Source: Gordionus sp. m RMFG-2023 (Eukaryota; Nematomorpha; Gordioida; Chordodea; Parachordodidae). Taken from it: a stretch of 64,000 nucleotides of DNA. Numbering within the stretch: the first letter of the stretch is position 1; every line of letters begins with the position of its first letter. Shown here piece after piece: positions 21,701 to 36,159 of this stretch. The position numbers and the translations under genes are program-made. The stretch spans positions 41,827,366 through 41,891,365 of the forward strand of contig NC_088777.1 in NCBI RefSeq assembly GCF_954871325.1, written 5' to 3'. A model generated the notes under the pieces. That model searched no databases, was not told the origin of the DNA, and saw nothing but the letters and a program-made list of their open reading frames with translations.

Positions 21701-22584
21701 CATTATTTATACGTATCTTTAAAAAAAAATGAATAGGTTACATGACAGATTATCAATTTCCTAATAAATTTAGATTTATTAATCTTATCAAACAGTTAAA
21801 AAAATTTATAAAAAATATTACATAATTTTTTTTATATGATTTGTAAATATATATATGGGCAAAAATAAATATGATCGAGCCAGGCATGACGATATTACCT
21901 CCTTAAAACTTTTCAATGACGTTGTCTGGTATCATTTCCATGCTATAAGTATTTGAACTGGGCTTTTGTGGAATCAGGTAATCCGCAGCTAAATGGGGTG
22001 GGAGGGGGGGGGGGGGGTAGAAGCGGGAGCAATTTGTTTCTATTTATTTAAGAGAAAAGTTAAGATAAAGTAAAAATAAACCAATTTATTATGGGAAAAA
22101 ATCCGGTAAAAGGATTCTAATTTATTAATAGATATATATTTCGATTTTAATTGTTAATTATATTTTAAATTTTTCATTCAAAGATATTTAGTACAGTTTA
22201 AATTCATGCATACTCATGGCTATTTCTTTTTTAAATTATGGTAGGGAAATTGATTGATTCTGACCAATTAATGTTTACTTGTTATTCCTAGCCGTCTACA
22301 CGAGTGGAGGGAAGGGGTATAAATATTTGATCCAATTTTTCTTGAGGGGGAGGGCGCCTTTAAAGGGGTAAGATAAATTTATTGGGGGTTTATCTATTAT
22401 ATTTTTAGATGTAACAGGACAAAATATATTGCTGCAAATAATAATTTTATTATAGACCTATTATAATAAAATGATATTCCTGAACATCTATCAAATCTGT
22501 ATATTGCAAACAATCATAGATATTATTTTCCAAAAAAACTTCTGCCATTTTTTATTTAAAACGGTTAGACATTCCCAACAAACT

Positions 22585-25237
22585 TGTCACAACGACAAGA
22601 TTGTCATTGTGCATCAAAACCTAAATATAAAAATAGAAAACAAATATATATATAAAAAGGAAATTAATAATAATTAGGAATCACGAAATCATAAAATCAA
22701 CTTTAATTCTTTATTCAAAATTATAATAGTAAAAATCATAAAAAAATAAAATAAAATAAAATATAATTAAAAAAGTTAATAATTTAAAAAAAAACAAAGA
22801 TTTTTTATATCGTAAAAATTTGCCTTTTTATACTCTTTTCAATCTTCTTATAACTAATCATAACTATTCAAATATAATCTTTTTATCACGCGTTATAACA
22901 ATAAATCCACAAAAATTCTTTATGCAAATTACATATAAAGTACAACAAAATCCAAAAGAAATCTTTATGCAAATTAATTCTAAAATTCAGGCTTTGTCGC
23001 TTGAAATTTTTGAATTCTTTCTGTCGCTTGTCACCCTGGGAAATGATCAGCTTTTTATCTCTGTAGGCCACTGACGAACTTGATAAAGGCTTGTTTTCCA
23101 CGATCCACGCTTGATGAACGATTATCGATGCCATCCAGTTTCATCGTAGCTTGTTTTCTATCATTCTCTTGTAATCCACTATTAGCTTTTTATCTCGATA
23201 AACGATTGGTCTGCGATAAACAATGGTTTTCACGAATTCTTGTTCCTATGATTGTCGATTTCCGTATCTTAGACTCAAGTCTCGATAATAATTGGCTATT
23301 ATTGATCCGCGATTAACTATTGTAGCATAACGTCTTGACCCTCCTTTCTATCAATTTGCTTGTTTTCCCCCTTTCTCTTGTAATTGATTGGTTGTTGTCT
23401 CTAATTCTTGTAATCGTATCTATCTTTCAGACTTTCGGGTCTTCTACGACAGTTTGCCCTTGCTGAGATATCGGGTAATCACATCTAATCTACTTCTACC
23501 TAAAATAATCTATTTACATATCTACATTTATCTCCTCTAAACTAATTCTGCCTTTAATAAATGGCGTAAATTATACTAAATCTTAAATTTTATAATACGT
23601 AGCAAAATATAATAAATTATATAAATATATCACATTCTATCACCCCTCTCCCCTTAATGAAACCTAGACCCATATTTTCATTGAAAAATTTACTTGTACT
23701 CATCCTTTAGCTATTGATCTCATCTTCTTTTCAGCCATGTCTAAATTTATATCTAAGAATTCTATTCTAAAATATATATCAAAACCTATCTTTTTAAAAA
23801 AATTATCATTGTGTATTTATTTCCTCATGTACTCTTTGACACTCAGTCTTTAAAAAAAACTGCTGAAATATATAAATCTCTTTTCATACATACGTTGTTG
23901 AGAAATCAATGACCTAATCATAAAAGTTTTCATACTTACGTTTATGAACAACCTCTTAATTCTAATCACTATGGTTTTCACCCCACGTCTTTGAAGAACT
24001 TATGAAATCTAATCATTATAATTTTTCGCACAACCTTTGTTGAAAACTGATATGTATATTTCTAAAGCATGTTTTTCCTTTTGTATTATTAGAATAATAT
24101 TGTATGATTCTTCTTAAATCTTATTCATGATTCAAAATAAAAATCCGATCTCAAATTGAGCTCGATTGCGGCATAAATTTTCTAATGACGAAAAGCCGAT
24201 TCTCTCTATGAAGATTTTTTTGGTTAATCTACAACCTAATATACTAATTCACATTAATCCTTGAGGCTGTTTTATCTCTCGCAGCCCTTAAAATAAAAGT
24301 TAAACGTAAATCTTTAATAAGAATTTAATCAACTATTTCCTAACAATAAAGTTATATTCTAATCTTATTCACCGAATTTTTTAATTATTATATCTCAGCA
24401 ACCTATTAGTTAAATATTTACTTTCGCAATTTATGTTTCTATTTTTTTGTCAAAGTTATTTCTAGTGATCACTTGATAATAATTCTAAAATCTAAAATAA
24501 CATAGTCTTTATTAGTTTCAAAATTCCAATGGTTTTTAGTTTACCAGTAACTTCTAAACATAAAATTCCTAATTATCACCTTTAAATAACTAAACACAAT
24601 TATCTCTATCTACTATGAATGTTACCTTTGTCTTTAATTTTAGATTTTATATTCCTACATAAACATAATCTTAACAACATAATTTTTCCTTTTCATCTTT
24701 ATTTACATATTTTTCTTACGTTCTTCTGGAATTTTTTTTTTGTATTAGAATACAGTTTGACACATCTCCTTGTTGTCCCACCGGTCACAGACTGAAGATT
24801 GTAAAGGGCCGGTCTCCTCCGCTCTCCAACACCATTGTCACAACGACAAGTTGTCATTGTGCATCAAAACTTAAATATAAAAATAGAAAACAAATATATA
24901 TAAAAAAGGAAATTAATAATAATTAGGAATCACGAAATCATAAAATCAACTTTAATTCTTTATTCAAAATTATAATAGTAAAAATCATAAAAAAATAAAA
25001 TAAAATAAAATTAAATTAAAAAAGTTAATAATTTAAAAAAAACAAAGATTTTTTATATCGTAAAAATTTGCCTTTTTATACTCTTTTCAATCTTCTTATA
25101 ACTAATCATAACTATTCAAATATAATCTTTTTATCACGCGTTATAACAATAAATCCACAAAAATTCTTTATGCAAATTACATATAAAGTACAACAAAATC
25201 CAAAAGAAATCTTTATGCAAATTAATTCTAAAATTCA
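22585..25237 (-). mobile_element. LTR-like element, non-autonomous or internally deleted fossil
   Basis: Two direct repeats of about 400 bp, at 22585-22989 and 24836-25237, differ by only a few changes, so the element is young. Read on the minus strand each starts TG and ends CA. The sequence just inside the upstream repeat begins with TGG, which could be a primer-binding site, though no tRNA match could be checked. The internal part is about 1.85 kb, too short for a full gag-pol, and has no recognised domain. A clean target-site duplication was not seen. It looks broken or non-autonomous. Family not determined. Confidence 0.45.
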
Positions 25238-28200
25238 CAACACATATTCATGCCAATCATTGCAAATGAGGGGGTTTTCAATTGAATCCATGATTACACA
25301 ATATTTTGATAGTAGGTAGAAGAGTTAAAATAATTTAAGTTATTCTTTTTAAATATATGAAAGAAGTGCCATTATAGTTAAACAGATGTAATTAATAATG
25401 TATAAGCGGAAATTTTTATAGGGTTAGACATAGGTTTATGAGGGGGGTTTGCTCCAGTGAAAATCTTGTAATATAGAGAGACGCTATGCCTAGACTTAAT
25501 TAAGATCCTTAAAAGAGTTTTATTTAAGATTTTGCTGAGAGATCACAAATATATTAGAATATATTTTTTAAAATTAATATCATGAGGTTGTTATAGTTAA
25601 CGGGTACGGCTGCACTTTTTAGGAGGGTAGGGATATATGTAAGGGGGGCTTTCCAACAAATTTTTTGTCAAACTGATATTTAAATTTGGGTGATTAAAAT
25701 TCTTACTTTTTTAATGTAGTGCTCATTTAGGTTTAGATATTGGCTCCTACTTATTCACTTGTTAGTATCTACTATAAAGGAGAAGATGGCAGACGCCCTG
25801 GCCAGAGGCGTCACTAGCCTCTATAATCTCAGGGAGCTCAAAAAATATTTTAAAAAGTATTTTCAAAATTATTTTTTAGCCAGCATATATCCAAAATTAC
25901 GTGATACGTGATAAAAGCGTTTTCGCCCTCTGGTTGTAGGTACAACAGACCTACGCTAGGTTTTCCTCAAAGAGGAAGAAAAATGAGGAGCCCTTCACAC
26001 GTTTGTGGGCAAGCCGCACGTACTTGTAGGTGCAACATTTCGAAAAAATTTGCTTAAACCTCTATAGGCTTAGTAAAAAGGAGTGGGGTAAAAAAAGAGC
26101 CTATATCCGAGAACTACAGTATAATTTAATTACTTAAAAGGTGGGTGATGGCTGATTTTAAGTCAAAATTCTTTAATGTAAGTTTTGATGATTACTATCA
26201 CTAATGAGATTTTATGTTCATAGAATCTGTAAATAAATATGATTAAAATAAAAAAATTTGCCTGAACATTAGATACAGTGTTTTATTAATGATTCAATTG
26301 ATACAATAGAGTAATCTTAGTCTATGTTCAATTTAATGTAACCATTTTAGCTTCAAAGGGTGATCCTTTGCTCTTATAAATTGCAAAAGGATGTAGATAT
26401 ATACAATCAAGAGTGGAATGAAATGTTCAATAACCTAATTGTGTGATCTTTTGGTTCTTATATTTACAAGAATAAGGAATTCGATATATCTAATTGTGTG
26501 ACCCTTAACTTAACTTTGGATCTTATATACTCAACAATTTAAAATAGATCAAATGTAACCATTCCAGTTTAGCCACCGGTCACAGACTGAAGATTGTAAA
26601 GGGCCGGTCTCCTCCGCTCTCCAACACCATTGTCACAACGACAAGTTGTCATTGTGCATCAAAACTTAAATATAAAAATAGAAAACAAATATATATAAAA
26701 AGGAAATTAATAATAATTAGGAATCACGAAATCATAAAATCAACTTTAATTCTTTATTCAAAATTATAATAGTAAAAATCATAAAAAAATAAAATAAAAT
26801 AAAATTAAATTAAAAAAGTTAATAATTTAAAAAAAACAAAGATTTTTTATATCGTAAAAATTTGCCTTTTTATACTCTTTTCAATCTTCTTATAACTAAT
26901 CATAACTATTCAAATATAATCTTTTTATCACGCGTTATAACAATAAATCCACAAAAATTCTTTATGCAAATTACATATAAAGTACAACAAAATCCAAAAG
27001 AAATCTTTATGCAAATTAATTCTAAAATTCACAACACATATTCATGCCAATCATTGCAAATGAGGGGGTTTTCAATTGAATCCATGATTACACAATATTT
27101 TGATAGTAGGTAGAAGAGTTAAAATAATTTAAGTTATTCTTTTTAAATATATGAAAGAAGTGCCATTATAGTTAAACAGATGTAATTAATAATGTATAAG
27201 CGGAAATTTTTATAGGGTTAGACATAGGTTTATGAGGGGGGTTTGCTCCAGTGAAAATCTTGTAATATAGAGAGACGCTATGCCTAGACTTAATTAAGAT
27301 CCTTAAAAGAGTTTTATTTAAGATTTTGCTGAGAGATCACAAATATATTAGAATATATTTTTTAAAATTAATATCATGAGGTTGTTATAGTTAACGGGTA
27401 CGGCTGCACTTTTTAGGAGGGTAGGGATATATGTAAGGGGGGCTTTCCAACAAATTTTTTGTCAAACTGATATTTAAATTTGGGTGATTAAAATTCTTAC
27501 TTTTTTAATGTAGTGCTCATTTAGGTTTAGATATTGGCTCCTACTTATTCACTTGTTAGTATCTACTATAAAGGAGAAGATGGCAGACGCCCTGGCCAGA
27601 GGCGTCACTAGCCTCTATAATCTCAGGGAGCTCAAAAAATATTTTAAAAAGTATTTTCAAAATTATTTTTTAGCCAGCATATATCCAAAATTACGTGATA
27701 CGTGATAAAAGCGTTTTCGCCCTCTGGTTGTAGGTACAACAGACCTACGCTAGGTTTTCCTCAAAGAGGAAGAAAAATGAGGAGCCCTTCACACGTTTGT
27801 GGGCAAGCCGCACGTACTTGTAGGTGCAACATTTCGAAAAAATTTGCTTAAACCTCTATAGGCTTAGTAAAAAGGAGTGGGGTAAAAAAAGAGCCTATAT
27901 CCGAGAACTACAGTATAATTTAATTACTTAAAAGGTGGGTGATGGCTGATTTTAAGTCAAAATTCTTTAATGTAAGTTTTGATGATTACTATCACTAATG
28001 AGATTTTATGTTCATAGAATCTGTAAATAAATATGATTAAAATAAAAAAATTTGCCTGAACATTAGATACAGTGTTTTATTAATGATTCAATTGATACAA
28101 TAGAGTAATCTTAGTCTATGTTCAATTTAATGTAACCATTTTAGCTTCAAAGGGTGATCCTTTGCTCTTATAAATTGCAAAAGGATGTAGATATATACAA

Positions 28201-28366
28201 TCAAGAGTGGAATGAAATGTTCAATAACCTAATTGTGTGATCTTTTGGTTCTTATATTTACAAGAATAAGGAATTCGATATATCTAATTGTGTGACCCTT
28301 AACTTAACTTTGGATCTTATATACTCAACAATTTAAAATAGATCAAATGTAACCATTCCAGTTTAG
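24778..28366. repeat. Recent 1.8-kb direct tandem duplication
   Basis: Unit 1 is 24778-26572 and unit 2 is 26573-28366. Both start CCACCGGTCACAG and end CCATTCCAGTTTAG; the clearest difference is one base in an A-run. Each unit holds 58 bp of GC-richer leader, a full copy of the LTR-like repeat (unit 2: 26631-27031) and about 1.3 kb of non-coding sequence. The near-identity in AT-rich non-coding DNA means the event is very recent, or that the copies are an assembly artefact. Confidence 0.9.
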
Positions 28367-28950
28367 AAGGTATATGTGTAAGTAAACTTATAATTGCAAA
28401 AGGAAATGTAGAATATTATAATAAATTTAATTGTATGGTTATTTTATACTTACTGAGTGGAATAAAAAATTTTCAATATAAAATTACATGTCTTTTAATC
28501 CTTATAAAGTATAAAGATATTCTATGTATCTAATTGTATAAACTAATAAATTACAAAATAATGTAGATATATACAATCAAGAGAGGAATGAAATGTTCAA
28601 TAACCAAATTGTGTGGTCTTTTAGATCTTTCTGATATACACAACAAAGTTAAAATAGATCAAATGTAACTATTCCAGTTTAAAGGTATATGTGTAAAAAA
28701 AAAAGATGTATTTATCTACATTATAGTTAATAAATGCTACTTCCTTAAAAGGAATTTATAGATGCAATATCATTACAGTTCTAAAAACATGTCCATAATT
28801 AGGATTCCACAGGTACCAAAACCTTTCTTTAGGTGTAACTAAGGGATTCACAAATGCAAGATCATTACAGTTCTATATAAGTCCATAATTAGGGTTCCAC
28901 AAGTACCAAAACTTTTCTTTAGATGTAACTATCTATGTACTGACCATGAT
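28170..28950. repeat. Degenerate tandem repeats after the duplication
   Basis: The block with GATGTAGATATATACAATC, then GAATGAAATGTTCAATAACC and AACCATTCCAGTTTA (28190-28366) recurs in altered form at 28560-28690. A second pair repeats ATCATTACAGTTCTA, CCATAATTAGG and GTACCAAAAC (28768-28845 and 28861-28930). Non-coding; older than the clean 1.8-kb duplication. Confidence 0.65.
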
Positions 28951-30740
28951 TCAAATGTATATAAGATAAGAAAATTCATATTATAGTTATAAATTGTATA
29001 AGCTGGAAGTACAGAATTAACAAAATATCTTATCTTGAGGTTCTTCTGATAAATGTAAAGCTTCTTGAAAAAAATTCCATAAGTTTGAATATACTTCATA
29101 GGACTTCAATTAGTGTTTACATGGCATACCCGCCACCGAAGTTATAGTTTGATCTAAAAAAATAAATATACATTATAATAATAACTTCTAATATAGTATT
29201 GAATCTTGGTATTCTATATTGTGATTGAGGATAACAAATTTTATTTCGTTTCACCGGAAACCGACACGTTAATCCGGCGGAATAAAAAAATGCATTGAAC
29301 ACATATTTAAATTCATATCCATATCCAAATATTGGTTTTTATTTGAATAATAAAAATATTTCTAATGCCAAAAGAGGGAGGTCAGGAAATCAACTTTTAT
29401 CTAGCATTATTAATTTCTATTCTAGCTAACATTATATAAAATTACCTTTTTTTTTTAGCTAACATTATCTAAAAAAATTTTTTATAGCTTAATTAACTAC
29501 TTTTTTAGTGGTATACAAAATTTCAAAATTTGAAGGGACGCTTGAAATTTTTCAGTGGTCTCGAGCCCCTGCACTCCCCCTTCCTCAGTGACGTTATTGG
29601 CCATCTATGGGGGGGGGGGGTATAGGAAGGCAGTGAGTAGATTACCAGATGAGTAAAGTTTGAAAAATATTTTTGAGTAGGGGGTAGGGAATAACAGGTG
29701 TATTGCCTCCAATTTTATCTTCCTCATTTAGAGATTGATCACAGCGTACAGAACATTATTTTAGAAAAAATACTCAACGGCTTATTTTATCCATAAAGAT
29801 GATTATAAAATCAATATATTTTATTAAATCTACTTTTTTTTAAATCCCATTTTAGTTTTTACCTTTACATATCTCTATTTTTAAAATTTATGGATTTTCA
29901 GCTGTCGACTTGTTTCGCAATTTATAAATATTAAAAATCAATTACTACTTTCCAGGCTTTGGCCTTAATAATATCTTTAGTTAATATTTTACATTATTAA
30001 TTTGAATGCTCAATATGTTAGTCAATAATGTATATTAATATTATGAAATTTAATGATTTTATATACAAATAAAATGACGAATATCTAAATTAGTTTAAAT
30101 TATTAATCTTGTTCCAACATGACTGCAAAAGAAACCAAAAATTATAATGATAGATCCATCAAAAGTATTAACAATTTATTATTATTATTTATATTGACAC
30201 TACATAATTATCCCATATATTTTTAGCTAATAGGCTAAATATTGTATATCCATATTAGAAACATAGTTATGTAAAGAAACAATTTATCATAATTATATAT
30301 TACAAAATGATTATTTTTTTAATATTAATTGCCCCATATTGATTTAAAATAAAGTACAGAAAACAAGTGTGGAAAAATGTAACATGGTATTATTGCATTT
30401 AATTTTTAAAACATTTTTTTTAAAATAAAATTTTTTTTGAACCAAAATATAGATTATATAAAATTATAGTTCTAGCTTTTAAATTGTTAATTTTTTTGGA
30501 TTTTGATTAAAGTGATTAGACATTCTAAGATTTTTTTATTTTATTATAATTTTGAAGATAAACAATTTTTACTGTTTTTAAATTTACTGAATTTGAAGAA
30601 AATTATAGGATGCTAGCAGAATAGGAAATTGATTTCAACTCCAACAATATAATATAAAAATTTTAACTTATTTAATATTAATCATATATTTGTGTTCTTT
30701 TTCTAATTCCATTGCTTAACAATACTATTTCTTATCAATA

Positions 30741-30905
30741 TAGTTGAGTAATGGCTAAATGATGACTAATTTGGCTAAATCTAGTGGCGCATTCTTGGAG
30801 AAAATCCATTAATATTAAGGTGCTTAATTCATGTTAATTTCTTTGAAATTTGAGCTGCTGTATTTTAAAAAAAACTTGGCTTACCCAATTTTTTAGCTGG
30901 CTAAA
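30741..30905. repeat. Short dispersed repeat, AGTTGAGTAATGGCTAAATG type, copy 1
   Basis: Shares with 37155-37270 the start AGTTGRGTAATNGCTAAATG, a middle GGCGC..CGGAGAAAAT-like block and an end ATTACCC/CTTACCC that is inverse to the start. About 150 bp, non-coding; could be a small MITE. Confidence 0.5.
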
Positions 30906-31587
30906 ATGGCTAGAAACATAGTAATGCATTGACTAGTAGACTACCTCATTTTTTTTTCAAAATCTACTACACTCAACTTATCTACCAAAATTCTACCACA
31001 TTTTTGAAATTTCAGATAATATACCCAAAAATCTACCATAAAATCTCAATTTTTTTTCTCAAAAATCATGTCTGAAATTTTTTTATATAAAATAATATGT
31101 ATATGAATGTCCTGTCACATTTTCAGAAATTTTTTTAAACCTAACCCTTAAAATTATGCAACTATGCTATATTTTAGCTATGTATTGTTTGAATAGCATC
31201 GCAGTTGCTAATTACTATAAACCAGATCTTTATTACAATTAATAATAGTAATTTGGACATCCTAACTTCTATAAGGATTACCGAAAATAAAGTGAAAGAA
31301 ATTCATATTAAATCTAAAAATATATACTACAAAAAATTAACTATTTTGCATCTCAATCAAAATAATGTAATTTTGGAGATACTTTTTATATTTTTTTCAA
31401 ATATCTGTTTAGTATATCTTATAAGATATTTACTTAATAATGTTATGTAGTTTAATCCAAGGATTTTAATTTGTTGAAGTTTTTCTAAAATTTTTTAAAA
31501 AAGTAGAAGTTTCAAATAAGAAATTTTTCAAAAAAATATTGATCACATTATTATTAAAAAAAATTAATTAATTATTTCTATATATAT

Positions 31588-32072
31588 CAGGGACCTGCAG
31601 GCCTGGGTACACGAGCCGGACCATATTTTAATTTTTTTATATACCTGGGCTGGGTTAAAAATTTAAATACCCAAGCAGGTCTGAAATTTTTTTAAAAAAA
31701 ATACCTGGGCTGGGGTCGTATATTTTAAAATCGCCATTATTAGCTATAAAAATTAAAAATAAATGATCAGAGTCCTGTAGAAATTATATTAGAAGATTTA
31801 TTAGATTAAATTACTTATTATTTAATGAATGATAATTTTTTAGGCCCAGCTTAAAAATATGAAATTCGGACCAGCCCAAAAAAGATAAATTTACATTATA
31901 TCCATCTATCAGTTAAAAAATATATAACGGCGAATTTCATATTCATTTATTAATCATATTTTCAATAAATTATGGCCAGGCCAAAAAATTTCTAAAAAAA
32001 TGTGGGGCTGGGTTTGAAATTAATTTCTTCAAATACAGGCCTAAAATTTATACCTCTGCAGGTCTTTAATGT
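31588..32072. repeat. CAGRGACCTGC-type MITE pieces (composite)
   Basis: Left end CAGGGACCTGCAGG and right end CCTCTGCAGGTCTTTA enclose CCTGGGCTGGG words and the AAATCGCCATTA block of the 14501-14742 family. The centre (CAGAGTCCTGTAG at 31773 onward) looks like a second inserted piece. No TSD resolved. Confidence 0.6.
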
Positions 32073-33361
32073 ATATACAATAATTTAATGGCTTGGTAAG
32101 ATTAGAAATGAAAACTTAATAGAATATAATAAATAATTTTTACCTGAAAATACTTGTAGTTTATTTTCTGCATTTTCAATTTAATCAATTCATATCTCTC
32201 TGATCGTACCTCCTCCCTCTAACCTACTCTAAGAGGTTGATTTAATAAAATTGACAGATTTCTGCCTCTCTAATCATGAACTTAGGACACTCAGCGATCC
32301 TCATTTTTAGTTATATGATTATTTTTTTACTGATCAAAATATACTGACCAATTTATTCTGATTAAAGTAAGTTTTATATAGGGTTAAAATAGAAGGGGGG
32401 GGGGGGTAACATATACTGATCAAAAAAATATTAAAATTTCGTAAAAATACCTGAAGAATTTAATAAATCGACATTAAAAAAAAGAGTTCTTGATTTCCTA
32501 TTCCTTGATTTCTACCTGTTCCGAGAATTTCAGGTTATTGCTCCGGGTTTAAACATCACCAACAAAATAAACATTTTAAGAGAAACAATCACTTTAAAAT
32601 TTTTATTATTAACATTACAACCATTAATAAATAATATCTTTAAAATTACTAAAAATTATTAATCACTTAAAAAAAGCAATTAAGAGTTTTGGCTTAAGAT
32701 TGATTATATGAAACATTTAAAAAAATATATATATAAATAGTTCTTAATTAATATAAAAATATTTAATGAGGGTTTGGCGGCTATTTAAATTTTTTTTTAT
32801 CATATTGGAATCATTCTATATCACTTATCTTGTAATGATGTTTCAGAAACTTGAATGATAGAAACAATTTTTTTTAAAGTTTATGGGCTCTTAAAAGTCC
32901 TGTGGCCAGCTGCAGCGCTGGATTTACTGCCGCTTTGTTATTACATTAACGTCAATTTAAAAAGATATATTTAAGTGCCAATCATATGCATCCCCTAGGA
33001 CGACACCACTACCGACTTGGTTTTTATGCAATCTTAGAAGAAATCAATCATTCATATTTTGCAATTTGGGCTATAATGTTAATTCTTTTTATATAATTTG
33101 TGGCCATTTAGCGTTTTTGTATCTTTTATTAAAAAGAATTTTCGAACCCATATTTATACTATATATCATATTTTTTAATAATAAAAAGATTTCTTTTATG
33201 ATAAACCCGATGCTTTTTGCCATTTGGTTTTTCTTCTCATGCGCACATAAAATAATTGAAAAAAATTTTAAAAAAAATTGATATATTTTTACCATAAAAA
33301 TATTTGTTTCAATTTTCAAAATATTAGATCCCTTTATTTCTTTTAATTATTTTTATATTAG

Positions 33362-33660
33362 AGGTTTGCAAAGCCCGGATCGCTTCGACCCCTTAAGAAT
33401 TTTTGCATAGGGTGCCCGGCCCGTTATAGTTTATTAAAAAATTTGTTTGGTCCGACCTGTTATAACTTTTTAGTTTGCCCGACCCTGTTCGTGATAAAAG
33501 TCAGGCCCGGCCGGTTAAACTCTTACGAAAAGTCAACTCCAGCCTGTTAAATTTTTTTGTACGAATTTTTATGCCATTGCATTTTTAATATCTATATCTT
33601 ATTTATTTTTTTTTTAAACTCCGGGCCGACTTGTTTTAATTTTTAAAAAAATTTCAGTCA
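33362..33660. repeat. CCCGGCCCG-word repeat with TAGAGGTTTGCAAAG end
   Basis: Left end TAGAGGTTTGCAAAGCCCGG. The interior words GCCCGGCCCG and TACGAAAAGTC are shared with 55397-55570. Right end not found. Confidence 0.55.
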
Positions 33661-36159
33661 AGCTTTCTCAAATCTAAGATAAATCCCTTGCGATCACGTG
33701 ATTTATCTGATTGTAGGGATATTGTCTATTTTTATTGGAATACTCTTCAAAATTAAACCTTATGACTATTAAAAAACTATAAGCGGAAATGTATCGATGG
33801 AAATAAAGTACCAAACGTTTTAAAACGAATTATAAATGCTCTTTATAATTATCATATTAAAAAAAATAAAAAACATAATGAATACTTTACTAAATATATT
33901 ATACTTTCTAATATCGTCTAAAATTAATTATTTATCACGTTTAAATTAGTAATTATTAATATTTTAAGTAGAAAAACCAACAAGTCTATAATAATAAATT
34001 GTAAAGTATCCACAAAATACAACAATTAAAGCTACATTAAATTAGAGAGGACAAAAAAATGAATAACTTTCAAATTGCACTTAAAAAGAATTAAGTTTGC
34101 AATTTAAAACTTAAACCCCCCCCCCCCCCAAAAAAAAAAAACAACTAAAAAAATAATTTTTTTTTTAAATATGAATAATTCTGGTAATAATTGATATGTT
34201 TTAGACATAATTATGAAAATGAATGAACGAGAAAATAGGGAATATTTTTAAAATGTTATGCTTAGAAACCGAATTAGGAACTCTCGAAATCGGGTCAAAT
34301 CTAGGAACGAGAACCTAGAACCCTTCGTTATAAACTTTTAGAAATCGGTTATAACAAAAAGTTAAGTATTTTATATATATTCAAAATGTGTGATTCTTTA
34401 TTTCTTTTTTCTAACGTTATAAGAATCATTGATAATTACCATTTTCGCCGAAATTTTTCAAGTCGAATTAATTATTTAATATTATTCCTTTTTTTTTAAA
34501 TAATTGTTTCCATTTATTTTCTTATTCTCTAATATCGTCACGCTATTTTACTAACCATTAGAATTAGATATCGGAGAAATAAAAAAATAAATTATCAGGT
34601 ATTTATAAAATTAAAATTTTTTTTACATTATAGAAGACAAGATAAAGTATGATTTATAAATTATTGATTAATTACTAAATATTTTATCACCTAAATTTAT
34701 ATTTTTATTCACAACACTATAATCATCCTTGTATAAATAGGTTCATTTCCTATAATGGAAATTAGATTGAAAATAACATGATTTTTTTGTTTATAGATTT
34801 ATAGCTATCGAATAACAAATAACCCGTGTATTATATTTTTAAAAAATTGTCTTTGAATGGTAACTTTGTGCTTTACTGGAGCCCAGAGGGCCGGGTTGAA
34901 GCCCACGTGGGTCTTAACATTATCAATAAAATATAGGCCAGGCCCCTGGCCCAAAAAATGACATATTTCTTTCGTATTTTTTTCGCCTGATTGAATATCA
35001 CAATTATAAATAAAAAATAAGTAAAAAAATCTAGCATTTCTTTACTTACCCCAAATTTAGCGGATTTCGCAATTAAAATCGATTTTTTAAAATTCAATAT
35101 ATTTTCTTTTAAATCAAAATTATAAAGTTCTTAGTTTGTGATATCGTTAGTTTTTATTATTTAAACATGCTGAGATGCTAAAAAAGCAGTTGCTCATTCC
35201 CGGCGATCCGACTGAAGTAAAATATAGTTAACTCGAGGATTATAATACATATATTACATGCGTTAAAATCAATTCAATACCTTTCTATATATAGTATTAT
35301 TGATTTTTTTAAGTTTTTCCAATTTTATTTTGTATTTGATTATAATTAATTTATAAATCAATAATACTAATTGAAAGAAGCACTCCCCCCCCCCTTCCGC
35401 AAGCTGATCTTATTCAAACGTATTTATAATTGTGCAGGAACACTTCTTTTAATTAACAAGCCATGATAATATTTTCAAATTTAGGCAATTGATTTAACGG
35501 AAAACTTTTTAGAGCATAAATAAGGCATTGAATACTTAATTTGCTAAGGAATCATCGTTGTTTAGTTATTTTTCTTAAAAATTCAAGCCAATTATTTTGC
35601 AATTTTTAAATCAAGGAAAACATTTTTTTTCAATTTCGTATTTATATATATGTCTTTCGCCACAAACCTTGGGCAAAATTGTTTGAAAAACTGTGGGTAG
35701 GTATATCAAAATCAATATACTTTTGATCCAAATTTTAATATATAAAACACATAATCAAAAAACGTGTCCTTAGAAATTAATAATAAAATCAAAATAAATT
35801 GGCCCACTAATGTCAAGTTAACGAAACTTTGGCAAAATTTTCATTTTTTTTTCTAGAGTTGCGCCGAGTTTTTGCCCGTATTTAAATGTTTTGGTTATAA
35901 TTATTTTGGCATAAGATTGTATATCTAATCAACACTAACATGCTAAATGTCACCTTCCGTTGTTTAACAATGATACGATTATTTAAAAAAAATTGTTTAT
36001 ACAATAATTTAACTGTATCCGATTTTGATTTCGGATTCCTGAAATATTATAATTTACAATGTTTCTTACTTTTAGTGTTTTCCGTTTATAAAAAAAATAT
36101 TTTCGGTCCCTTGAGAAAGATATCCTAGTCTAATTTATTGATATTTTGTTTTTCTTTAG

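Larger units (their letters stand above)
28951..36159. other. Gene-free AT-rich stretch with scattered repeat pieces
   Basis: No supported exon. It contains poly-G tracts near 29610 and 32396, a poly-C/poly-A tract near 34116, the repeats listed at 30741, 31588 and 33362, a hAT-like terminus CAGCGCTGGATTTACTG at 32913, and a GGCCGGG/GGCCCCTGGCC patch near 34885-34960. The remainder is nondescript. Confidence 0.55.

Noticed and set aside
24778-24835. GC-rich 58-bp block as a tRNA or rRNA fragment
   Set aside because: No cloverleaf arms, and no conserved rRNA stretch that I could recognise.
22820-27113. Three similar ORFs (beginning MPFYTLFNLL) at 22820, 25068 and 26862
   Set aside because: They lie inside the repeated terminal sequence, exist in triplicate only because of duplication, and have no recognisable domain.
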